A stretch of 19,181 bases of DNA from an uncultured Oscillibacter sp. (GTDB taxonomy: Bacteria; Bacillota; Clostridia; Oscillospirales; Oscillospiraceae): contig CAJUJW010000046.1 of the NCBI GenBank assembly GCA_910586735.1, positions 1 to 19,181 on the forward strand. Reading direction: 5' to 3'. Below are positions 5,244 to 12,249 of this stretch, piece by piece. Under the pieces are notes generated by a model. The model was not told the origin of the DNA. It saw only the letters and a program-made list of their open reading frames with translations, and did not search any database. The number at the start of each line of letters is the position of its first letter. Position 1 is the first letter of the stretch. The translations under genes were made by a program, and so were the position numbers.

Positions 5244-6328
5244 GGCGCGGTCCTCCATTCGTTCATAATCTGTTCCATCTGCTCTCTCACCGTGGAAAGG
5301 CGGGTGACCTCCCCGGCGTTGGCCCCGCAGAAGAAGAGGCCGTTTTCCCAGTCCCCCTCCACGGCGGCGATCAGCGCCTTGGAGATGCAGTAGGGGGCGG
5401 TCTTGCAGTCGCAGGCAGCCAGGCAGCGGTCGCATCGGGTGATCCCCGGCTGGGTCCCTGCCTCCACCCGTTCAATCAGCGGACTTTTCAGGGCCCGGCC
5501 CGGCATACCCACGGGGCTCTGGACGATGGTGATGTCCTCCGTCCCGGCGTTCAGCAGGGCCTGTTTATAGCCGGGGCTTGCGTCGCACTCCTCCGTGGCG
5601 ATGAACCGGGTGGCGAACTGGGCCCCCGCCGCCCCCTGGTCCATGTACCGGCGCAGCTCCCCGCCGTTTTTCACGCCCCCGGCCACGAAGACGGGGATGT
5701 CCCGCCCGTACTTCTCCCGGAAGGGTGCCAGGGCCTCCAGCACCTCCTCCAGCAGGGCGGAGAGGGGCCGGGGCCGCCCCGCCTGGGCCTCACGGGCCTC
5801 CTCGGGGGAAAAGCCCAGGTGTCCCCCGGCCAGGGGGCCCTCCAGGACCACGAAGTCCGGCGCCCGGCCGTACCGCCGGTCCCACAGCTTGCAGATCAGG
5901 GCGGCGGAGCGGCCTCCGCTGACCACCGGGGCCAGGGCCGCGCCGTCGTTCTCCGCCTCCGCCGCCAGGCCCGGCAGGTCCTTGGGCAGACCCGCGCCGC
6001 AGACCACCGCGTCCGCCCCCGCCCGGAGGGCGGCGCGCACGCTGTCGGCGTACTGGGCGGCGGCCACCATGACGTTCACCGCCACCAGCCCCGCGCCCCT
6101 GGCAAGCTCTTTTGCTTTACTCACCTGACGGACCAGGGCCCGGAGGTTGGCCTCCCTGGAATTTGTCTGAAAATCCGGCTCCCGGAAGCCGCAGAAGGCG
6201 GCGGAGAGAGTTCCCATGCCCCCGGCGGCGGCCACAGCCCCCGCCAGGCGCTCCAGGCTGACGCCGATGCCCATGCCCCCCTGGACGATGGGCAGGGGCA
6301 GGGTCTTTCCCCGGATGCTTACCGCCAT
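5240..6328 (-). CDS. FabK/nitronate monooxygenase-family flavoprotein with C-terminal Cys cluster
   Basis: A 362-aa FMN-type TIM-barrel protein of the FabK/2-nitropropane dioxygenase family: PIVQGGMGIGVS at 13-24, VVCGAGLPKDLPG at 108-120, PDFVVLEGPLAGGHLG (157-172) with the family His170, and phosphate-binding VFVAGGVKNGGEL at 213-225. Beyond the usual barrel it has a C-terminal extension with CDRCLAACDCKTAPYC (Cys299, 302, 306, 308, 314) and Cys334. It overlaps fabK by 10 nt and fabD by 4 nt, so it is made with the fatty acid enzymes. It differs enough from the neighbouring FabK to have another role, perhaps a second enoyl reductase or a detoxifying nitronate oxidase. The Cys cluster might hold metal or an Fe-S centre. 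The family is certain; the reaction is not. Confidence 0.8.
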   Translation of the reverse strand: MAVSIRGKTLPLPIVQGGMGIGVSLERLAGAVAAAGGMGTLSAAFCGFREPDFQTNSREANLRALVRQVSKAKELARGAGLVAVNVMVAAAQYADSVRAALRAGADAVVCGAGLPKDLPGLAAEAENDGAALAPVVSGGRSAALICKLWDRRYGRAPDFVVLEGPLAGGHLGFSPEEAREAQAGRPRPLSALLEEVLEALAPFREKYGRDIPVFVAGGVKNGGELRRYMDQGAAGAQFATRFIATEECDASPGYKQALLNAGTEDITIVQSPVGMPGRALKSPLIERVEAGTQPGITRCDRCLAACDCKTAPYCISKALIAAVEGDWENGLFFCGANAGEVTRLSTVREQMEQIMNEWRTAP

Positions 6329-7257
6329 TCCTGATTCACCTGTTCCAAAACGGCCTTTCCGCCGCTGTACAGCTCCTCAAAAATCTGCCGCAGAGGCCGG
6401 ACCTCCCGCACCATGCCGGCCACCTGGCCCATCATGACGCTGCCGCGGTCCACGTCGCCCTCCAGCACGGCCCGGCGGAGGCCCCCCAGGGTGACGGTCT
6501 CCAGCTCCTCCAGGGACGCGCCCCGCTTCTCCAGGGCCAGGTACTCCCGGGCCATCTTGTTTTTCAGCACCCGCACCGGCCCGCCGATGGAGCGGCCCGT
6601 GACGGTGGTGTCGGAGTCCTTGGCCTTGAGGACCGCCTGTTTGTAATTCTCGTGGATGGGGCACTCCCGGCTGGCCAGCAGGCAGGTGCCCACCTGGACG
6701 CCGCTGGCCCCCAGGGCCAGGGCCGCCGCCATCTGCCGCCCGTCGGCGATGCCCCCGGCGGCGATGACGGGCACGTCCACCGCGTCGATGACCTGGGGCA
6801 CCAGGGCCATGGTGGTCATCTCCCCCACGTGGCCGCCGGACTCCATGCCCTCGGCAATGAAGGCGTCCACGCCGTAGCGGCTCAGCCGTCTCGCCAGCAC
6901 CGCCGCCGCGACGACGGGGATGACCTTAATCCCGGCCTCCTTCCAGGCGGGGATGTACTGCCCCGGATTCCCCGCGCCGGTGGTGACCACTTTCACGCCC
7001 TCGTCCAGAATCACCTGGGCGATGTCGGCGGCGTAGGGGCTCATGAGCATCAGATTCACTCCAAAGGGCTTGCCGGTCAGCTCTCTGGCCCGGCGGATCT
7101 CCTGGCGGAGCCGGTCCGCGTCCCAGCCGCCGGTGGCGATCATGCCCAGGGCCCCGGCGTTGGAGCAGGCGGCGGCAAACTCCCCGGTGGCGATGTTGGC
7201 CATGCCGCCCTGGATTATGGGGAACTCGGTCCCCAGGATTTCATTCAATTTCTTCAA
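6319..7257 (-). CDS. fabK: Enoyl-ACP reductase II (FabK)
   Basis: FMN-dependent reductase that makes the saturated acyl-ACP at the end of each cycle, replacing FabI, which is absent here. The 312-aa protein has PIIQGGMANIATGEFA near the N-terminus, VTTGAGNPGQYIPAWKEAG, the GMESGGHVG segment with the catalytic His, IAAGGIADGRQM and GVQVGTCLLASREC. I place the start at TTG 7257 (reading MKKLNEILGTEFP), 9 nt after GGGAGG and matching the family length. An upstream TTG at 7287 would overlap fabH by 14 nt and lacks an RBS. This choice of reductase normally gives low triclosan sensitivity. Confidence 0.92.
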   Translation of the reverse strand: MKKLNEILGTEFPIIQGGMANIATGEFAAACSNAGALGMIATGGWDADRLRQEIRRARELTGKPFGVNLMLMSPYAADIAQVILDEGVKVVTTGAGNPGQYIPAWKEAGIKVIPVVAAAVLARRLSRYGVDAFIAEGMESGGHVGEMTTMALVPQVIDAVDVPVIAAGGIADGRQMAAALALGASGVQVGTCLLASRECPIHENYKQAVLKAKDSDTTVTGRSIGGPVRVLKNKMAREYLALEKRGASLEELETVTLGGLRRAVLEGDVDRGSVMMGQVAGMVREVRPLRQIFEELYSGGKAVLEQVNQEWR

Positions 7258-7273
7258 AGTGTTTGTCCTCCCA

Positions 7274-8224
7274 TCACGCGAACTCAATCAGGCACCCGCC
7301 CCAGGTGAGTCCCCCGCCGAAGCCCACGGCTAAAATGCGGCTGCCTGGGCCGATCTTCCCCTGTTCCCGCAGCTCGCTGAGGACCAGGGGGATGCTGGCG
7401 GCGGAGGTGTTGCCGTATTCGGCGATGTTCTTATAGTATTTTTCCGGCGGGATATGGTACTTCCGCACGGCCAGGTCGATGATGCGGGCGTTGGCCTGGT
7501 GGAAGACGAAGAAATCTATGTCCTCCACGGTCCGGCCCGTCTTTTTCAGCACCTGGTCCACGCACCAGGGCACCGCCTCCACGGCGAACTTGAAGACTCG
7601 GGTGCCCTCCATGGAGAGGTAGCCGTGCTCCTCCGACTCCGGGCCGGGGAGGTACAGCAGCTCGCTATTCCCGTGACAGCCCAGCACGGCGGAGATGGAG
7701 GGCCAGCCCTCCCGGCACTCCACTACGGCAGCCCCGGCCCCGTCTCCGAAGAGGATGCAGGTGCCCCGGTCCGCCCAATTGATGACGCGGCTCAGGTTCT
7801 CCGCCCCCACCACCAGGCCGAACTTCCGGGGGGAGGCGTTCAGTAGACACTCCATGGTGTGCAGGGCGAAGAGGAAGCCGGTGCAGGCGGCGTTGAGGTC
7901 AAAGCAGGGGATGTCCTGGGGAAGGCCCAGGTCCCGCTGGAGGGCGCAGGCGGCGGAGGGGACCAGGGTCTCCGGCGTCGCCGTGGCCACCAGGCACGCG
8001 CCGATCTGGTCCGGGGAGACCCCGGCGTCCTCCAGCGCCCGGCGGGCGGCCTGGGCGGTGATGGCGGAGATGCGCTCTCCTTCGGCGCAGTGATGGCGGG
8101 TCCGAATGCCCGTCCGGGCGGTGATCCACTCGTCGCTGGTGTCCACGATCTTCTCCAGGTCCCGGTTGGTCACCAGCTTGGAGGGCACGCCCCGGCCCGT
8201 CCCCCGAATTTTGATTCCGTTCAT
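7274..8224 (-). CDS. fabH: 3-oxoacyl-ACP synthase III (KAS III)
   Basis: FabH starts fatty acid synthesis by condensing an acyl-CoA primer with malonyl-ACP, and so sets straight or branched chain type. The 316-aa protein has the Cys-His-Asn triad: Cys114 in DLNAACTGFLFAL, His242 in FVFHQANARI and Asn272 in EYGNTSAASIPL. It also has the N-terminal DEWITARTGIRTRH motif. The start overlaps accA by 4 nt (ATGA). Primer preference cannot be read from the sequence by eye. Confidence 0.97.
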   Translation of the reverse strand: MNGIKIRGTGRGVPSKLVTNRDLEKIVDTSDEWITARTGIRTRHHCAEGERISAITAQAARRALEDAGVSPDQIGACLVATATPETLVPSAACALQRDLGLPQDIPCFDLNAACTGFLFALHTMECLLNASPRKFGLVVGAENLSRVINWADRGTCILFGDGAGAAVVECREGWPSISAVLGCHGNSELLYLPGPESEEHGYLSMEGTRVFKFAVEAVPWCVDQVLKKTGRTVEDIDFFVFHQANARIIDLAVRKYHIPPEKYYKNIAEYGNTSAASIPLVLSELREQGKIGPGSRILAVGFGGGLTWGGCLIEFA

Positions 8225-9033
8225 GGTTCCTCCTTGGGGGCGGCGCCCATTTTTCTGAATTTCTGATAGCGCTTCCCCATCAGGCTGGGGCCGCTCTCCT
8301 TTAAAAGAGCCGCCAGGTGGCGGCTCAAGGCCCGGTCCAGCTCCCGGAAGGCCACCTCCGGGGCCAGATGGGCCCCGCCCTCGGGCTCGGGGACCACGTC
8401 GTCCACCACCCCCAGGGCCAGCAGGTCCGGGGCGGTGAGCTTCATCATCTCACAGGCCTCCTCGTGCCGGGAGGCGTCCCGCCAGAGGATGGAGGCGAAG
8501 CCCTCCGGGGAGAGGATGGCGTAGACGGCGTTCTCCAGCATCAGCACCCGGTCGGCAACCGCCAGGGCCAGGGCCCCGCCGCTGTTGCCCTCGCCGGTAA
8601 TCACGGCGATGACCGGGACGGTGAGACGGCTCATCTCCAGGAGATTCCGGGCGATGGCCTCCCCCTGGCCCCGGGCCTCGGCCTCCAGGCCGGGATAGGC
8701 CCCGGAGGTGTCGATCAGCGTGAAGACCGGGCGGCGGAACTTCTCCGCCTGTTTCATCAGGCGCAGGGCCTTCCGGTAGCCCTCGGGCCCCGGCATGCCG
8801 AAGTTGCAGCGGATGCTCTCCTCCGCCGTCTTCCCCTTCCGGGTGCCGATGACGGTGACGGGCCGCCCGTGGTACAGGGCCACGCCGCCCAGAATGGCCG
8901 GGTCCTCCCGGCAGAGGCGGTCCCCCTTCTGCTCGAAAAAATCCGTGAAGAGGGCGCCGATATAGTCGATGATGTTGGGCCGCTGGGGGTGCCGGGCCGC
9001 GGCCACCCGCTGGGCGGCGGTGAGACTGCTCAT
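8221..9033 (-). CDS. accA: Acetyl-CoA carboxylase carboxyltransferase, alpha subunit
   Basis: With AccD it transfers the carboxyl group from carboxybiotin to acetyl-CoA. The 270-aa protein shows the crotonase-like core motifs: RPNIIDYIGALFTDFFE, FGMPGPEGYRKALRLMK, LIDTSGAYPGLEAEARGQGE, ITGEGNSGGALALAVADRV and YAILSPEGFASILWRD. It lacks the roughly 45-residue N-terminal helix of the E. coli protein, as in other Firmicutes operons where accA follows accD. Its ATG overlaps accD by 4 nt, which should favour equal amounts of the two subunits. Confidence 0.96.
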   Translation of the reverse strand: MSSLTAAQRVAAARHPQRPNIIDYIGALFTDFFEQKGDRLCREDPAILGGVALYHGRPVTVIGTRKGKTAEESIRCNFGMPGPEGYRKALRLMKQAEKFRRPVFTLIDTSGAYPGLEAEARGQGEAIARNLLEMSRLTVPVIAVITGEGNSGGALALAVADRVLMLENAVYAILSPEGFASILWRDASRHEEACEMMKLTAPDLLALGVVDDVVPEPEGGAHLAPEVAFRELDRALSRHLAALLKESGPSLMGKRYQKFRKMGAAPKEEP

Positions 9034-9884
9034 GGGCGGCCTCCTTTCTCGTGGAGCCGCAGGAGGCGGCTCAGGGTCTCCCGCAGCTCTCCCCGCGGGA
9101 CCACCGCGTCCACAAAGCCGTGCTCCTCCTGGTACTCCGCACGCTGGAAGCCCTCCGGCAGGGTCTCCCCTATGGTCTGCTGGATGACCCTGGGCCCGGC
9201 AAAGCCGATGAGGGCCCCCGGTTCCGCTAAAATAATATCACCCAGAGAGGCGAAGCTGGCGGTGACGCCGCCGGTGGTGGGGTCCGTCAGCACGGAGATG
9301 TACAGCAGACCCTTTCCCGAAAAGCGGGCCAGGGCGGCGGAGGTCTTGGCCATCTGCATGAGGGAGAGAATCCCCTCCTGCATCCGGGCCCCGCCGCTGG
9401 CGGAGAAGAGGATCAGCGGCAGCTTGTTTTTCGCCGCGTACTCAATGGCCAGGGTGATTTTCTCCCCCACGGCGGCGCTCATGCTGCCCATCATGAAGCG
9501 GCTGTCCAGCACGCCCACCACGCACTTCCGGCCCCCGATGGTCCCGGAGGCGGTGACGGCGGCCTCGGTGAGGCCGGTCTTCCGCTGGGCGGCCCGCTGC
9601 TTCTCCCGGTAGCCGGGGAAGGACAGGGGGTCCCCGGCGGGGAGCTTTTCGTTCAGCTCCCGGAAGCTGCCGGGGTCCAGAATGGTGCTGAGGCGGTAAT
9701 AGGCCCCCAGGGGCCAGTGATAGCCGCAGAGGGGACAGACGGAGAGATTCGCCGCCACGTCCTTCCGCTGGCTCTCCCCGCCGCACTTGGGGCAGACGGT
9801 GAGCTGGTCGCCGGGAATGTAGTTGTCCCGGATGGCCTTCATGGCCAGAAGCCGGGCCCGGCGCTTGGCAAAAATCGTACTCAT
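9030..9884 (-). CDS. accD: Acetyl-CoA carboxylase carboxyltransferase, beta subunit
   Basis: Partner of AccA in the carboxyltransferase. The 284-aa protein has the four-cysteine zinc finger near the N-terminus (Cys31, Cys34, Cys50, Cys53, CPKC...CPLCGYHWP). The carboxyltransferase core follows, with FSASGGARMQEGILSLMQMAK and SVLTDPTTGGVTASFA. The start overlaps accC by 4 nt and the stop overlaps accA by 4 nt. All signature elements are present. Confidence 0.97.
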   Translation of the reverse strand: MSTIFAKRRARLLAMKAIRDNYIPGDQLTVCPKCGGESQRKDVAANLSVCPLCGYHWPLGAYYRLSTILDPGSFRELNEKLPAGDPLSFPGYREKQRAAQRKTGLTEAAVTASGTIGGRKCVVGVLDSRFMMGSMSAAVGEKITLAIEYAAKNKLPLILFSASGGARMQEGILSLMQMAKTSAALARFSGKGLLYISVLTDPTTGGVTASFASLGDIILAEPGALIGFAGPRVIQQTIGETLPEGFQRAEYQEEHGFVDAVVPRGELRETLSRLLRLHEKGGRP

Positions 9885-11260
9885 GTCTCACGCTCCTCCA
9901 CACGGCGGCTGAAGTCCAGCAGTTCCGTCAGGTGCTCGTCCAGAAAGCCCGTGGTACACCGGCCCCGGACGAAGACGGGGTGGAACAAAATCTCATAGGA
10001 CAACTCCGCGTTGGTGGGGAAGCCCTCCAGGGCGAATTCCTCCAGGCAGCGGCGGAGCTTGCGGACGGCCTCCAGCCGGGTGGCCCCGTGGGCCAGCACC
10101 TTGGCGGCCAGGGAGTCGTAATAGGGGGACATGGTGCAGCCGTTGTACAGGCAGGAGTCCACCCGAACCCCCGCGCCGCCGGGGAAGTGAAGGAATTCCA
10201 CTTTACCGGGGCAAGGGCGGAAATCCGCCTTGGGGTCCTCGGCGTTGACCCGGCATTCCATGGCGCAGCCCCGGACCCGCACGTCCTCCTGGGCAAAATC
10301 CAGGGACAGACCGGAGGCGATCCGCAGCTGCTGGCGCACCAGGTCCACGCCGGTGACCAGTTCCGTCACCCCGTGCTCCACCTGAATGCGGGTGTTCATC
10401 TCCATAAAGTAGAAATTCTCCCCGTCCACCAGGAATTCCACGGTGCCCGCGCCCTCATAGCCCACGGCCTCCGCCGCCCGGACGGCGGCCTCTCCCATGG
10501 CCCGGCGCAGTTCCGGGCTCAGGCCGGGGGCCGGGGCCTCCTCAATCAGCTTCTGGTTCCGCCGCTGGACGGAGCAGTCCCGGTCCCCCAGGTGGACGGT
10601 GTGCCCCTGGCGGTCCGCCAGAATCTGCACCTCCACGTGCCGGGGGTTCAGCACCAGCTTTTCCAGGTACATCTCGTCGTTTCCGAAGCAGGCGGCGGCC
10701 TCCGCCTTGGCCTCGGCGTAGGCGGCGGGCAGGTCCTCGGGGCCGTCGCAGCGGCGGATGCCCCGGCCCCCGCCTCCGGCGGAGGCTTTCAGCAGTACCG
10801 GCCAGCCCACCCGTTCCGCCGCCGCCAGGGCCTCCTCCACGGAGGTCACGGGCCCGTCGGACCCGGGGGTCACGGGGACCCCCGCCGCCTTCATCAGGTC
10901 CCTGGCGGCGGACTTGGAGCCCGCCTTGCGGATGGCGTCCCCGGAGGGACCGATGAAGGTCAATCCCGCCCTGGCGCAGGCGTCGGCAAAGTCCGCGTTC
11001 TCGGACAAAAAGCCGTAGCCGGGGTGGACGCCGTCACAGCCCGTGGCCAGGGCCGCCGTCAGCAGGGCGTCCTGGTTCAGGTAGCTCTCCGCCGCCTTGG
11101 CCGGGCCGATGCAGACGGACTCCGTGGCCAGCTGGACGTGGAGGGCCTCCCCGTCCGCCTCGGAGTAGGCGGCCACGGTCTCGATCTCCAGCTCCCGGCA
11201 GGCCCGGAGAACCCGGAGGGCGATCTCCCCCCGGTTGGCGATGAGCACCCGCCTCAGCAT
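9881..11260 (-). CDS. accC: Acetyl-CoA carboxylase, biotin carboxylase subunit
   Basis: ATP-dependent carboxylation of the biotin on AccB. The 459-aa protein begins MLRRVLIANRGEIALRVLRA, the family N-terminus. It has the ATP-grasp glycine loop KASAGGGGRGIRRC, the catalytic region with FYFMEMNTRIQVEHGVTE, and the C-terminal biotin carboxylase domain (GYDSLAAKV-type segment, here YYDSLAAKVLAHG). The start overlaps accB by 7 nt. Length and motifs are normal. Confidence 0.97.
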   Translation of the reverse strand: MLRRVLIANRGEIALRVLRACRELEIETVAAYSEADGEALHVQLATESVCIGPAKAAESYLNQDALLTAALATGCDGVHPGYGFLSENADFADACARAGLTFIGPSGDAIRKAGSKSAARDLMKAAGVPVTPGSDGPVTSVEEALAAAERVGWPVLLKASAGGGGRGIRRCDGPEDLPAAYAEAKAEAAACFGNDEMYLEKLVLNPRHVEVQILADRQGHTVHLGDRDCSVQRRNQKLIEEAPAPGLSPELRRAMGEAAVRAAEAVGYEGAGTVEFLVDGENFYFMEMNTRIQVEHGVTELVTGVDLVRQQLRIASGLSLDFAQEDVRVRGCAMECRVNAEDPKADFRPCPGKVEFLHFPGGAGVRVDSCLYNGCTMSPYYDSLAAKVLAHGATRLEAVRKLRRCLEEFALEGFPTNAELSYEILFHPVFVRGRCTTGFLDEHLTELLDFSRRVEERET

Positions 11261-11679
11261 GGCGTATAGCGCATCAGCGCCTCGCCGAAGGCCGCCAGCT
11301 CCCCGTTGGCCTTCAGCACCTCCCCGATGACGCAGTCACAGGGGGCGGGGACCTCAATCATGGTCTTCATGGCCTCGATGAGGCAGACGGTCTGCCCCTT
11401 GGCCACCCGGTCCCCGGTCTTGACGAAGGGGGGCTGCTCGGGGGCGGGGGCGGCGTAGAAGGTGCCCACCAGCGGGGCGGTGACGGCGGGGACCTCCTCC
11501 ACCTTTTCCACCGCCGCCGCCGGGGCCGCGGGGATTACGGGGGCCGCGGCGGGGACGGCGGTCACGACGGGGGCCGCCTTCTCCAGTTCTATTTTAAAGT
11601 CCCCCTGAGACAGCTTCAGCTTGTGCAGGCCGCTGCCGTCAAAGCGGGCCATCAGATCATAAAGTTCCTGGTTGGTCAT
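11254..11679 (-). CDS. accB: Biotin carboxyl carrier protein of acetyl-CoA carboxylase
   Basis: The 141-aa carrier holds biotin on the Lys of IEAMKTMIEVPA, a good match to the EAMKxM biotinylation motif, inside a C-terminal lipoyl/biotinyl domain. An N-terminal helical segment (MTNQELYDLMARFDGSGLHK) and a flexible Ala/Pro/Val linker precede it. ATG at 11679 follows AAAGGAA. It is separated from acpP by a 102-nt gap holding a strong hairpin, the widest gap inside the operon apart from that before marR, and overlaps accC by 7 nt. Confidence 0.96.
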   Translation of the reverse strand: MTNQELYDLMARFDGSGLHKLKLSQGDFKIELEKAAPVVTAVPAAAPVIPAAPAAAVEKVEEVPAVTAPLVGTFYAAPAPEQPPFVKTGDRVAKGQTVCLIEAMKTMIEVPAPCDCVIGEVLKANGELAAFGEALMRYTPC

Positions 11680-11700
11680 ACTCGTTCCTTTCCAGGCGGT

Positions 11701-11738
11701 CCGCCCCGCCGGGGCGCTGGGCGCTTCCGGCGGGACGG
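11701..11738 (-). other. GC-rich 12-bp hairpin between acpP and accB
   Basis: On the minus-strand RNA CCGTCCCGCCGG (11738-11727) pairs over 12 bp, with one wobble, with CCGGCGGGGCGG (11712-11701); the loop holds a further GCGC/GCGC pairing. No T run follows, so it is not a standard terminator. It lies after acpP and about 20 nt before accB and could protect the acpP message end or mark a processing site. Confidence 0.65.
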
Positions 11739-11781
11739 CGCTTTCGGGATGATTTCATGTAGGCCGCGAACCGCCGGATTC

Positions 11782-12012
11782 TCAAGCCTTGTGGGCCTCC
11801 AGATATTTCACGATGTCTCCCACGGTTTTCAGGCCCTCCACGTCGGCGTCCGCGATGGTGATGCCGCTGGCCTCTTCCAGGGCCATGACCAGCTCCACCG
11901 CCGCCAGGGAATCCGCTCCCAGATCGTCGGCCAGAGAAGCCTCCAGCGTCACCTGCTCAGCCTCGCAGCCCAGAGTCTCCACGATGATATCGCGCACTTT
12001 CTCGAATTCCAT
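11782..12012 (-). CDS. acpP: Acyl carrier protein
   Basis: The 76-aa acidic protein carries acyl chains on the phosphopantetheine attached to Ser35 in the LGADSLAAVELVMALEE motif. It has the usual four-helix ACP length and pattern. ATG at 12012 follows AAGGAG. It is the first gene of the fatty acid operon and lies directly behind the main promoter and the operator-like repeat. ACP is needed in large molar excess over the enzymes, so its position first, followed by a hairpin-containing gap, makes sense. No acpS is seen in the window. Confidence 0.97.
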   Translation of the reverse strand: MEFEKVRDIIVETLGCEAEQVTLEASLADDLGADSLAAVELVMALEEASGITIADADVEGLKTVGDIVKYLEAHKA

Positions 12013-12040
12013 ATTGCAGTTCTCCTTGTTTGTCGAAATA

Positions 12041-12080
12041 TCAAATATTTTAACTAAAATTTTTTAATTAAAATATTTGA
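12041..12080 (-). promoter_or_regulatory. Operator-like inverted repeat over the acpP start site
   Basis: TCAAATATTTTAA (12041-12053) and its exact reverse complement TTAAAATATTTGA (12068-12080) are separated by 14 nt. Each arm is itself a near-palindrome of form TYAAA-N3-TTTRA, so the block may hold two dimer sites with centres 27 bp apart. It begins 5 bp downstream of the -10 box and covers the predicted start near 12078, a classic position for a repressor. The MarR protein encoded at the far end of the operon is the natural candidate to bind it; that link is inference. Confidence 0.7.
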
Positions 12081-12084
12081 ATTT

Positions 12085-12113
12085 ATTCTACACAGGGAAG
12101 TCCCGCTTGTCAA
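12085..12113 (-). promoter_or_regulatory. Main promoter of the fatty acid synthesis operon
   Basis: On the minus strand a consensus TTGACA (12113-12108), 17 bp, then TAGAAT (12090-12085). An A/T-rich AAAATTTTC block lies just upstream, a possible UP element. The predicted start near 12078 falls within the operator-like repeat. Confidence 0.88.
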
Positions 12114-12136
12114 GGAAAATTTTCACAGTCCGGGGC

Positions 12137-12165
12137 TTCCCTTTTTTGTGGAAATCCTATATAAT
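12137..12165 (+). promoter_or_regulatory. Probable promoter of trkA-trkH
   Basis: A perfect TATAAT (-10) lies at 12160-12165, with TTCCCT, a weak -35, 17 bp upstream at 12137-12142. It is divergent from the acpP promoter, with about 25 bp between the two -35 regions. The weak -35 suggests an activator or modest expression. Confidence 0.55.
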
Positions 12166-12249
12166 TGGGGGTATCGCTGGTCCAGTTGACCTTAACAAAC
12201 CACGTATCCGCCGGGCGCTCTGTCCCGGCCTGTCTTTCAGGAGGCAAGC

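Noticed and set aside
4862..6334. A 490-codon plus-strand frame opposite fabD and the FabK paralogue
   Set aside because: It is a shadow of two overlapping minus-strand genes. It is Pro/Gly/Arg-rich with no family features.
9932..11269. A 445-codon plus-strand frame opposite accC
   Set aside because: It mirrors accC codon for codon on the opposite strand and has no RBS; it is a GC-driven antisense frame.
11680..11781. Intrinsic terminator after acpP
   Set aside because: The stem is strong but no T run follows on the minus strand, so it is listed as a hairpin of unknown role rather than as a terminator.
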